The notes below the pieces were generated by a model. That model was not told the DNA's origin and ran no database searches. It worked only from the letters and a program-made list of their open reading frames with translations. Positions 24,959 through 32,381 of a stretch of DNA of 64,000 nucleotides are shown piece by piece. The first letter of the stretch is position 1. Each line of letters starts with the position of its first letter. Source of the stretch: Cytophagales bacterium (GTDB lineage Bacteria; Bacteroidota; Bacteroidia; Cytophagales; Cyclobacteriaceae); assembly GCA_022360015.1 (NCBI GenBank), contig JAKSDQ010000158.1:62001-126000 (forward strand), written 5' to 3'. The translations under genes and the position numbers were made by a program.

Positions 24959-26338
24959 ATGAAAAATATTAAATTCTATATACTAACCTGGCTATCGTTA
25001 ACCTTCCTAGCATGTGACGATAACCTGGAACTGGAACCCATTTCGCAATTAGGCCAGGGTAGTTTTTACGTTACCGAAAATGACTATACGGCTGCCATTA
25101 ATGCGGTTTACAGCTCACTCAGAGAAGAAGGACAATTTGATGATCTGGTGCTATTCGGTGAAATACGATCAGATAATACACTGCCGGTTTTATCCGGATC
25201 GGTAACCACCAGAACGGATTTTTCTGAATTTTCTCTAAATTCAGCGAATCCACGTATTCAATCCACCTGGGAAGAAACCTATAACGGTATCGCACGTGCT
25301 AATAGCATATTGGTAAGAGTCGATGAAGCTTCTATCAACGAAGAATTTAAAAACCGGGTGAAGGGAGAGACCTTGTTCCTAAGGGGCTTAATGTACTTCA
25401 ATCTGGTGCGTATTTATGGTGATGTTCCACTTATTGTCTCTGAATTATCACCGGAGGAGGCATTAGCAGCAGGGCAACGTGATATCAACGAAATTTACAC
25501 GCAAATCATTACTGATCTGACCACTGCGGCATCACTTTTACCAGACTCCTACAGCAACGATATAGGCCGGGCGACCAGTATCGCCGCCAACGCTTTGCTG
25601 GGAAGGGTTCATTTGACAAGGGGTGATTTTTCGCTGGCAATAACCGAGCTGCGAAAAGTAACTGCTCAAAGTCCTTCGCTGGTTGATCTGCTCCCCAATT
25701 ATGGCGATGTATTCGATATCACCAACGAATACAATGCAGAGATCATTTTTGCAGTAAGATGGACGGATGACGGTCTGAACGGAAACGATTTCAGCTTCTC
25801 CTTTGCCAATGTGAATGAACCCGATAACAAGGCCACTCCTGACATGTATGCGGATTATGAGGCAGGTGATTTAAGGCGTGATGTTACGTTTGATGCTACA
25901 ATATCCACAGTAGATACCATTTTGGTTAAATATGAATTCGCTCCTCCGGAGCAAGGGGAAAGCGATTGGCCTGTTATTCGTTACGCAGACGTCTTGCTGA
26001 TGTTGTCAGAGGCGTTAAATGAGGAGGGTTATGTACCGGATGGCGAGGCATTTGATTTGCTGAACCGCGTAAGAAACAGGGCGGGACTTGCTGCCTTAAC
26101 GGCTGCGGAAGTTCCGGACCAGGAAGCTTTTCGCCTGGCCATAGCGCATGAACGACGGGTAGAACTAGCGGGTGAAGGGCACAGATGGTTCGATCTGGTA
26201 AGAACCGGCAGGTTTATGGATGTCATGAATAGCAAAGGATTTAACGTAGCGCCTCGACATGTGGTATTTCCTATTCCTCAACGTGAGATTGACAATGTAA
26301 ATGACCCGTCGGTACTTTCCCAAAACAACGGCTATTAA
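24959..26338 (+). CDS. SusD/RagB-family nutrient-binding outer-membrane lipoprotein
   Basis: SusD proteins cap the SusC barrel and capture substrate at the cell surface. From ATG 24959 the 459-aa protein begins with a lipoprotein signal (YILTWLSLTFLAC). It contains the typical helical TPR-like pattern and SusD landmarks: NDYTAAINAVYSSL, NSILVRVDEA, KGETLFLRGLMYFNLVRIYG, RYADVLLMLSEALNE, LLNRVRNRAGL, and HERRVELAGEGHRWFDLVRTG near the C terminus. It starts 48 bases after susC and is certainly cotranscribed. Confidence 0.95.
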   Translation: MKNIKFYILTWLSLTFLACDDNLELEPISQLGQGSFYVTENDYTAAINAVYSSLREEGQFDDLVLFGEIRSDNTLPVLSGSVTTRTDFSEFSLNSANPRIQSTWEETYNGIARANSILVRVDEASINEEFKNRVKGETLFLRGLMYFNLVRIYGDVPLIVSELSPEEALAAGQRDINEIYTQIITDLTTAASLLPDSYSNDIGRATSIAANALLGRVHLTRGDFSLAITELRKVTAQSPSLVDLLPNYGDVFDITNEYNAEIIFAVRWTDDGLNGNDFSFSFANVNEPDNKATPDMYADYEAGDLRRDVTFDATISTVDTILVKYEFAPPEQGESDWPVIRYADVLLMLSEALNEEGYVPDGEAFDLLNRVRNRAGLAALTAAEVPDQEAFRLAIAHERRVELAGEGHRWFDLVRTGRFMDVMNSKGFNVAPRHVVFPIPQREIDNVNDPSVLSQNNGY

Positions 26339-26349
26339 AAATTGGGGCC

Positions 26350-26567
26350 TTTGAATGCAAAAACGAGGCTGTCTCAAAAGGGCAGCCTATGATTTTTTTC
26401 CAAATATTATTTTGCTTGGTTAAAATCTCACTGAGAATCGATAGAAAACAAAGGGTGTTTTACTCATATCTTGAGAAAAAAACCATTCAACCTGTATCCA
26501 ACAAAAGGATATTTGGTGTTAAAAAAGGCCATCCCACTTTTGAGACAGCCTCGTTTTTATTTTGAAT
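26350..26567. mobile_element. palindromic MITE with 22-base perfect terminal inverted repeats
   Basis: A non-coding element of about 204 bases (26357-26560) lies between 7-base direct repeats TTTGAAT (26350-26356 and 26561-26567). Its ends are perfect 22-base inverted repeats (26359-26380 and 26537-26558, core GAGGCTGTCTCAAAAG). The interior is also a rough palindrome: CCAAATATtaTTTTG on one arm corresponds to CCAAATATccTTTTG on the complement of the other. The whole unit can therefore fold into one long hairpin. GAGGCTGTCTCAAAA-type ends occur on insertion sequences. The element also separates susD from aroE and could terminate both. Confidence 0.75.
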
Positions 26568-26651
26568 ATTAAATTGTAAAGTTTTTCTTGAAATTTATTG
26601 GCCTGACATACTATTTGCTTCAAAAACCAATAGGACCGGATCACCACAGAC

Positions 26652-27416
26652 TTATGCCTGACTCCAAATCTCCCATGATTTTTCAGCCTGCAGGTGAAGC
26701 ATATCCAGTCCGTTCTTCACACTGGCCCCTCTTGAAAAGCCTTTTTCCATAAATAAAGTTGTCTCAGGATTGTAGACCAGATCGTAAAAAAAATGATTTT
26801 TACCCACAACGTTGTAGGGTAAATCAGGGTACTCGTCTACCTGAGGATACATACCCAGTGGTGTGGTATTGATGATCAACCCTGTGTCACGGACCAGCTC
26901 CGGATTTTGATTTAAATCCTTGTAGGTGATGGTGTTTTCAGTCGCCGACCTTGAAACAAGTTTATAGGGGATTTCCAAATCCTTTAATACTACGCTTACT
27001 GCTTTGCTAGCTCCTCCTGTTCCAAGAATTAATGCACTTATCGACTGATTTCCGTTATTTCCATGAAGAAGCCAGTTCTCTAAAGATGTCTTAAAGCCGT
27101 AATAATCAGAATTAAAACCTGTTAACTGACCATTGCTCTCAAACCTGATCACATTCACAGCACCAACTTTTTCCGCACTGATATCCAATTTATGCAGATA
27201 GGTCATCACCTGTTCCTTGTAGGGAATAGTCACATTGAGTCCTGCCAATGGAACCGTTTTTATCAATGTTTCAAATTCTTTAATGTCAGACAATTCGAAA
27301 AGTCGGTATGTGCATCCGGTAATGTGTTCTTCTTCAAATTTCCGGGTAAAATATCCTTCTGAAAAAGAGTGTTTCAGCGATCGTCCAATTAAACCAAACG
27401 TACGGGAGTGCTTCAT
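26652..27416 (-). CDS. aroE: shikimate dehydrogenase
   Basis: AroE reduces 3-dehydroshikimate to shikimate with NADPH in aromatic amino acid synthesis. The 254-aa protein has FGLIGRSLKHSFSEGYFTRK at the N terminus, the catalytic-lysine segment LNVTIPYKEQVM, GFNSDYYGFKTSL (usually N-T-D), the nucleotide-binding GTGGASKAVSVVL, NTTPLGMYP and C-terminal NGLDMLHLQAEKSWEIW. It is the last gene of a minus-strand group with DUF368, the ComA-like gene and the TPR gene, separated from DUF368 by 23 bases. Confidence 0.94.
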   Translation of the reverse strand: MKHSRTFGLIGRSLKHSFSEGYFTRKFEEEHITGCTYRLFELSDIKEFETLIKTVPLAGLNVTIPYKEQVMTYLHKLDISAEKVGAVNVIRFESNGQLTGFNSDYYGFKTSLENWLLHGNNGNQSISALILGTGGASKAVSVVLKDLEIPYKLVSRSATENTITYKDLNQNPELVRDTGLIINTTPLGMYPQVDEYPDLPYNVVGKNHFFYDLVYNPETTLFMEKGFSRGASVKNGLDMLHLQAEKSWEIWSQA

Positions 27417-27439
27417 TCCTATCAGGTATTTACGGGTGG

Positions 27440-28378
27440 TTAAACGGAGGCTTTTCTTAAATGTGCCAATTTCTCTATCAGCACTACCAGGCCAATACCC
27501 AGCGCCCCGAATAGGATGGCCTGCAAGACAAACGGCTCATTGCCCAGCGCCTGATAATCAGTCGGCCAAACATTCTCCTGTACCAGCGGTTTCACATCCC
27601 CATGCCGGTCAACGTAAGTCTCAATGGTTTCCTTCCAGGGCCAAATCTTATTCAGAGAACCGATCATGAATCCTGAAAGAAATGCCACCATAAGATGGTG
27701 AAACTTTTGCAGCAGCCAGGACAAAAACCTTGAAAAACTCAATAATCCGACAACACAGCCAAGAGCAAATACGATGATAATTGGTATGTCTCTTTCATTG
27801 AGGGCGTTAATGATAAAACTATATTTTCCCAGAATCAACAAAATGAAACTTCCGGATATGCCGGGCAAAATCATGGCGCAAATAGCGATAGCACCTGATA
27901 TAAATACAAACCAGGCACTTTCAGGCGTTTCGGCAGGTGTAAATTTGGTGATCAGGAAAGCAACGATTGTACCGACAACCAATGCCAAAACCATAACAGC
28001 CTTCCATTTTTTGATCTCTCTTGCCACCAGGAAGCTGGAAATAATGATCAGACCAAAGAAAAACGACCAGAGTTGAATCGGATAATTGGCCAACCAAAAC
28101 CCTATCAGCTTTGAAAGGGTCAAAAGACTTATCAGTATTCCTGCAAAAAGCGTCAGCAAAAACCTGCCATTCACCTTTTCCCAAAAATCTTTTATTTTCA
28201 GGCCGAACAGCAGCTTCAGTGCCTCAAGATCTATTGATTTAATACTATTCAATAATTCTTCGTAGATACCGGTTATGAAAGCAATGGTACCTCCGGACAC
28301 ACCCGGTACCACATCAGCCCCTCCCATACCCATTCCTTTCAAAAACAACAGGATGTAATCTTTTAATCTATTCATCAA
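27440..28378 (-). CDS. DUF368 membrane protein (PopT-type undecaprenyl-phosphate transporter)
   Basis: DUF368 proteins have been shown to help recycle undecaprenyl phosphate across the inner membrane for cell-wall and polysaccharide synthesis. The 312-aa protein is almost entirely membrane-embedded. It carries the paired family signatures ADVVPGVSGGTIAFITGIYE near the N terminus and MILPGISGSFILLILGKY mid-protein, an internal inverted-repeat fold. It is in operon with ComA-like (9-base gap) and aroE. The carrier-lipid role fits with the exopolysaccharide operon a few genes away. Confidence 0.9.
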   Translation of the reverse strand: MMNRLKDYILLFLKGMGMGGADVVPGVSGGTIAFITGIYEELLNSIKSIDLEALKLLFGLKIKDFWEKVNGRFLLTLFAGILISLLTLSKLIGFWLANYPIQLWSFFFGLIIISSFLVAREIKKWKAVMVLALVVGTIVAFLITKFTPAETPESAWFVFISGAIAICAMILPGISGSFILLILGKYSFIINALNERDIPIIIVFALGCVVGLLSFSRFLSWLLQKFHHLMVAFLSGFMIGSLNKIWPWKETIETYVDRHGDVKPLVQENVWPTDYQALGNEPFVLQAILFGALGIGLVVLIEKLAHLRKASV

Positions 28379-28387
28379 TAAGCAATA

Positions 28388-29161
28388 TCACTTAATGTTT
28401 TCAAGGTTTAAAAAGTAATCGAATGTATCACCTCTCAAACCTAATCGTAAGGTTTCGAGGGGGATAATTTCGTTGGGGGCAATATTGCCAAGATTAACGT
28501 TGGTGCCCAGTAATTTGATAAACCACACTTGCTGAGCTTTTTGCGGTGCTTCCCAGATGATCTTTTCAAAAGGAATTTTTGTCAGTATCTCTTCCACCAG
28601 CCCTGACCTCACTTCCCCGGTCGCCCTGAACAGTCCGACATTTCCACCTTCCCTGGCCTCTCCGATCACTTTCCAGGCTCCCGCATCCAGCTCTTCCTGC
28701 ATAAGCTTTATCCATTTGTACGGAGGAATGATCTTCTCCGCATCTTTGGATCCTACTTCCGATAAAACCGTAACCTGCTCCGATAACTTGCTGATGAAAT
28801 CGCATTTTACATCATGATCGAGTTCTATGGATCCGTCTGAAACTTCAGCAAAGGTCAGTCCGAATTTATCGAGTACTTTTCGGTAATCATCAAACTGATT
28901 ACGTACCACAAAAGCTTCAAATAATGTTCCTCCCAGATAAGTGGGTATTCCGGCTTCTTTATATATTTCGATCTTTTCTTTTAAATTGGGGGTGACATAA
29001 GACGTGGCCCATCCCAGTTTAACAATATCCACATATTCTCCACTAACAGCAATAAAATCTTCTACCTCCCTGGGGCTCAAACCTTTATCCATGGCCATAG
29101 TAAATCCAGTCTGCCTAGGTTTTTGGGTCCTTTCAGGTAAATTCTTTAACGAATAATTCAT
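28388..29161 (-). CDS. phosphosulfolactate synthase-like (ComA family)
   Basis: ComA adds sulfite to phosphoenolpyruvate to give phosphosulfolactate, first known from coenzyme M synthesis in methanogens. The 257-aa sequence has the family's TIM-barrel motifs: FTMAMDKGLSPREVEDF, VDIVKLGWATSYV, PTYLGGTLFEAFV, FAEVSDGSIEL, LSEVGSKDAEKIIPPYKW, VIGEAREGGNVGLFR, and IIWEAPQKAQQVWFIKLLG. Bacteroidota do not make coenzyme M. Homologues here may supply sulfolactate or sulfonate precursors. The function in this organism is therefore inferred from family only. Confidence 0.85.
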   Translation of the reverse strand: MNYSLKNLPERTQKPRQTGFTMAMDKGLSPREVEDFIAVSGEYVDIVKLGWATSYVTPNLKEKIEIYKEAGIPTYLGGTLFEAFVVRNQFDDYRKVLDKFGLTFAEVSDGSIELDHDVKCDFISKLSEQVTVLSEVGSKDAEKIIPPYKWIKLMQEELDAGAWKVIGEAREGGNVGLFRATGEVRSGLVEEILTKIPFEKIIWEAPQKAQQVWFIKLLGTNVNLGNIAPNEIIPLETLRLGLRGDTFDYFLNLENIK

Positions 29162-29170
29162 CCGGGGTTG

Positions 29171-30568
29171 TTATTTTCTATATTGGTCAATTATTTTGAA
29201 AAGCGCCTTTTGAGTTTCTAATCTAGGAAAAAAATCAAACAACACTTTGTGATTATCGAAATTCAAAATTAATGCATTTTCCAAATAATGAAAGGCTTCC
29301 TTGTATTTACCTGCTGAGATCAGGTAGGCGGTCAGTCTGTAATATAGTTCTGAGGATTCCGGCAATTCCTCTATACCACTTAAAATCAATTCTATGGCCT
29401 TAGTGTAATCGCCCTGCTCATAATATATAAATGACCAGTTCAGCCAGATATCAAGATTCGAAGGATTTAGCAAGCACGACTCTTCATAGGCATCAAGGCT
29501 TGAGACAATATTTCCGGCATGATATTCGGCTTCCGCGATACTTTGCCAATAGACATAGTTTTCGGAATCTATCTTCAAAGCTTTGTTGAAAAAATGGATG
29601 GCCTGAAACCATTTATCCTGCTTTCCAAAACAGCAGCCTATACCGAACCAGGCTTCATCGTTCATCTGATCGAGCTTCAGGGACTTACGGTAATATTTTA
29701 TACCCAGATCGTAGTGTTGTAATTTCTCATAACATGCACCAATATGGCCGTAAACCTCAGGGCTGGGGCCTTCTAATTTAAGTGTTGATTTAAAAACCTC
29801 CAGGGCCTTATCGAACTTTTTCAAATTCATGAAGGCATTACCGAGGTTGAAATAGGCCGAGGCAAAATCCTGATCGATCAGAATTGCGTATTCATACGCT
29901 TCGACAGCTTCTTCAAATTTGTTCAACTTGTTCAACACAATGCCCTGATTATACCAGGCATAGCTCGAATAGGGATCGCTGTCAATAAATTTCTGATAAT
30001 AAGACAAGCTGTCTTCCAGCTCGCCTGTTACATCCAGGCAGAAGGCCAGTTCATAAAGGGCGTTCGTATTGTTAATGTTTTCCTCAATGGCCTGTTTGTA
30101 CGCCTCGATCGCATGATTGAACTGACCGGCAGATTGGTGGGCCATACCAATGTTATAAAAGATTTCATCTTTATCTTCAGACATTGGCAATGCCATCTGA
30201 AAAATCTCTATAGCCCTGTCATACTCCCCGCAAAGGCAAAGAATCGATCCTTTCAGTGCGTTGATTTCAGTATCGTTGGGGTTCATATAGCCGGCTTTCT
30301 CAAGTATTTCCAAAGCTTCTTCATAACGCTCCAGATTTGACAAAACCTGGGCTCTGTCGATGACCAATTCTATAGAGTAGGGGTATTGTACGGCGGCAAT
30401 CTCACAAGCTTTTAGAGCCCGTTGATACTTACCAGTTTCAATATAGTAATCAATTATTTCTTCGAAGGCCTCAAGACCAAAGAATATAGTTTCTCCATTT
30501 CTTAATTGCTCCTCGAACTTTTTTATCAAATCCTTTTCCTCTTTTCTTTTCCTGAAATCCTCAGCCAT
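29171..30568 (-). CDS. tetratricopeptide-repeat protein
   Basis: The protein is 465 aa, built almost wholly of ~34-residue TPR units (e.g. AWYNQGIVLNKLNKFEEAVE, SAYFNLGNAFMNLKKFDKAL, EVYGHIGACYEKLQHYDLGI), about eleven in all. There is no signal peptide, so it should be a cytoplasmic scaffold. It starts the TPR-ComA-DUF368-aroE group (10-base gap to ComA) and sits 106 bases downstream of the exopolysaccharide epimerase gene. TPR proteins mediate protein contacts. The partner is unknown. Confidence 0.93.
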   Translation of the reverse strand: MAEDFRKRKEEKDLIKKFEEQLRNGETIFFGLEAFEEIIDYYIETGKYQRALKACEIAAVQYPYSIELVIDRAQVLSNLERYEEALEILEKAGYMNPNDTEINALKGSILCLCGEYDRAIEIFQMALPMSEDKDEIFYNIGMAHQSAGQFNHAIEAYKQAIEENINNTNALYELAFCLDVTGELEDSLSYYQKFIDSDPYSSYAWYNQGIVLNKLNKFEEAVEAYEYAILIDQDFASAYFNLGNAFMNLKKFDKALEVFKSTLKLEGPSPEVYGHIGACYEKLQHYDLGIKYYRKSLKLDQMNDEAWFGIGCCFGKQDKWFQAIHFFNKALKIDSENYVYWQSIAEAEYHAGNIVSSLDAYEESCLLNPSNLDIWLNWSFIYYEQGDYTKAIELILSGIEELPESSELYYRLTAYLISAGKYKEAFHYLENALILNFDNHKVLFDFFPRLETQKALFKIIDQYRK

Positions 30569-30674
30569 TACTTATATTTTAATTGAGCAATAATGCCCTA
30601 ACAAGATAAAGAATTACCTGAGATTATTAATGAATTAGGTAATATATTTCTTATTATGAATTTATTCAAACACA

Positions 30675-31649
30675 CTAATTCCTGGCTTTCAGCACCTGAC
30701 ATGTCCAGTCCAGGGTGTCTTCCAGGCTCCTGAAGTGAAAATTTAGGGTGTTTTGTAATTTTGTGTTATCATAATAAAATGACAACCCGGCCATATTTGC
30801 CGATTCCCAGCCAATCAATGGCCTCCCTCCCGTTAGAAGTGAACCGATCCGGCTAAATAGCAATACCAGATTCAACAGCGGCTTGTTAACTGCCATATTT
30901 GGCGCCTTTCTTTGAAACCTTTTGGCGATAAAAGCAAAAATATCTTTGTAACTAACATGGCCGGCACTCACAATAAATCTCTGTCCCAAAATATCAGCCC
31001 CTATCAATCTTCTTACCACTTCAGCTATATCTCTTACATCAACGTAATTCATAGAACCTTTTGTATAAAATCGCTTTTCATCCCATACATACTTGAAAAT
31101 TCTGGTGCTGCTTTTTTCCCAATCCCCAGGTCCCAAAACCACAGAGGGGTTAACGATCACCACGTTCAACCCTTCCTCCTGGCCTCTCCAAACCTCCAAT
31201 TCCGCCAGATACTTTGAAACAGCATATCCCGTATTATATGACGAATTTTCCCATTTATTGTTTTCATCTATGACACTGGAACTTTTGGTTCTTCCCAGTG
31301 CCGCCACGGAACTTATGTGGATGACTTGTTTTACTCCGGCCCGGGAGGCTGCATTAATGACATTGGCAGTTCCTTCTACATTGATTTTGAACATGGATTT
31401 ATGATCCCTTTTGTGAAAAGAGATCATGGCAGCAGCATGGATCACGATCTCCACACCTTCCATAGCCCTTTCCAGCCTCAAAATATCTAAAATATCGGCT
31501 TCTGTCCAATCAATTTTTTCCTTGAATCCGGACAACAGCTTAAAATCACTCGATTTTCTAAAAATGGCCCTTACACTAAAACCATGGTCAATCAGAACTT
31601 TACAAATATAACTGCCTATTAATCCGGTGGCCCCTGTTACTAAAACCAT
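30675..31649 (-). CDS. NAD(P)-dependent epimerase/dehydratase (extended SDR)
   Basis: The 324-aa protein starts with the Rossmann motif VLVTGATGLIGSYICKVL (GxxGxxG), and has the catalytic YAVSK (Tyr-x-x-x-Lys) with an upstream serine in HISSVAALG and the structural segment VIVNPSVVLGPGDW. It belongs to the extended short-chain dehydrogenases, which include nucleotide-sugar epimerases and dihydroflavonol-reductase-like enzymes. The start codon directly abuts the stop of the phosphatase gene, so it is the last gene of the exopolysaccharide operon. The substrate is open. Confidence 0.9.
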   Translation of the reverse strand: MVLVTGATGLIGSYICKVLIDHGFSVRAIFRKSSDFKLLSGFKEKIDWTEADILDILRLERAMEGVEIVIHAAAMISFHKRDHKSMFKINVEGTANVINAASRAGVKQVIHISSVAALGRTKSSSVIDENNKWENSSYNTGYAVSKYLAELEVWRGQEEGLNVVIVNPSVVLGPGDWEKSSTRIFKYVWDEKRFYTKGSMNYVDVRDIAEVVRRLIGADILGQRFIVSAGHVSYKDIFAFIAKRFQRKAPNMAVNKPLLNLVLLFSRIGSLLTGGRPLIGWESANMAGLSFYYDNTKLQNTLNFHFRSLEDTLDWTCQVLKARN

Positions 31650-32381
31650 TTAAAGGGTATAATTTCGTAAATCCAACTGGGTGGCTTTTTTGAAATATTT
31701 CATGCTGTATGCCTCCCTTATAACAGCCAGGTGTCTTTCATTATGGCAATCGCTACCCAAAAATGAAATGTAATTATTATCTATCAGTTTTTCTGCCAGC
31801 TTTCTGGCGGCTTTAGAATAATAGCCGGTCAATGAGTTAATGTTCAACTGCATCAGTACATCCCTTTCCAATAAATCCTCCAGTATTTTCATGTTTTCCT
31901 GGATGTAAATGTATCTTTCCGGGTGGGCCAGTACCGGCTTATATCCGTGAGCGCTGATTTTGAAAACAGCCTCTATCAAAAAAGTCGGTTTGTTGATGAA
32001 TGAAGTTTCAAAAAGCAGATAGTTGTCGCCAAAAGTTAAAAACTTTCCGTTATTTTCAAGGTTGGTCAGAAAAGTCTCATCAAGATAGTACTCAGCCGCT
32101 GCCTCTACTTCAACCGGAAGGCCGTGCTGCCTGATTAGGTGCTTTAGTTCGTGAAGTTTACCCAGTATTATCTCCGGTGTGTTGGGATAATGGTCAGACA
32201 TCACATGTGGCGTAGTTATTACCTTGTTGTATCCTATTTTTATCAGTTCCTCCAAAATGTATAATGACTCCTCCCAGGTGTCCACACCATCGTCAATTCC
32301 TGGCAAAAGGTGTGAATGTACATCGACCTTTAAAGGCAAAACCGATGCTGCCACTTTTTTTTTGAATAGCCTGAATACCAT
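31650..32381 (-). CDS. PHP-type tyrosine-protein phosphatase (YwqE/CpsB family)
   Basis: CpsB/YwqE phosphatases remove phosphate from BY-kinases to control capsule or exopolysaccharide length. The 243-aa PHP-fold protein has metal-binding motifs VDVHSHLLPGIDDG, ITTPHVMSDHYP, AEYYLDETFL, AHPERY and FLGSDCHNE. It overlaps the Wzc gene by one base and follows it directly, the standard kinase-phosphatase pairing. Confidence 0.93.
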   Translation of the reverse strand: MVFRLFKKKVAASVLPLKVDVHSHLLPGIDDGVDTWEESLYILEELIKIGYNKVITTPHVMSDHYPNTPEIILGKLHELKHLIRQHGLPVEVEAAAEYYLDETFLTNLENNGKFLTFGDNYLLFETSFINKPTFLIEAVFKISAHGYKPVLAHPERYIYIQENMKILEDLLERDVLMQLNINSLTGYYSKAARKLAEKLIDNNYISFLGSDCHNERHLAVIREAYSMKYFKKATQLDLRNYTL

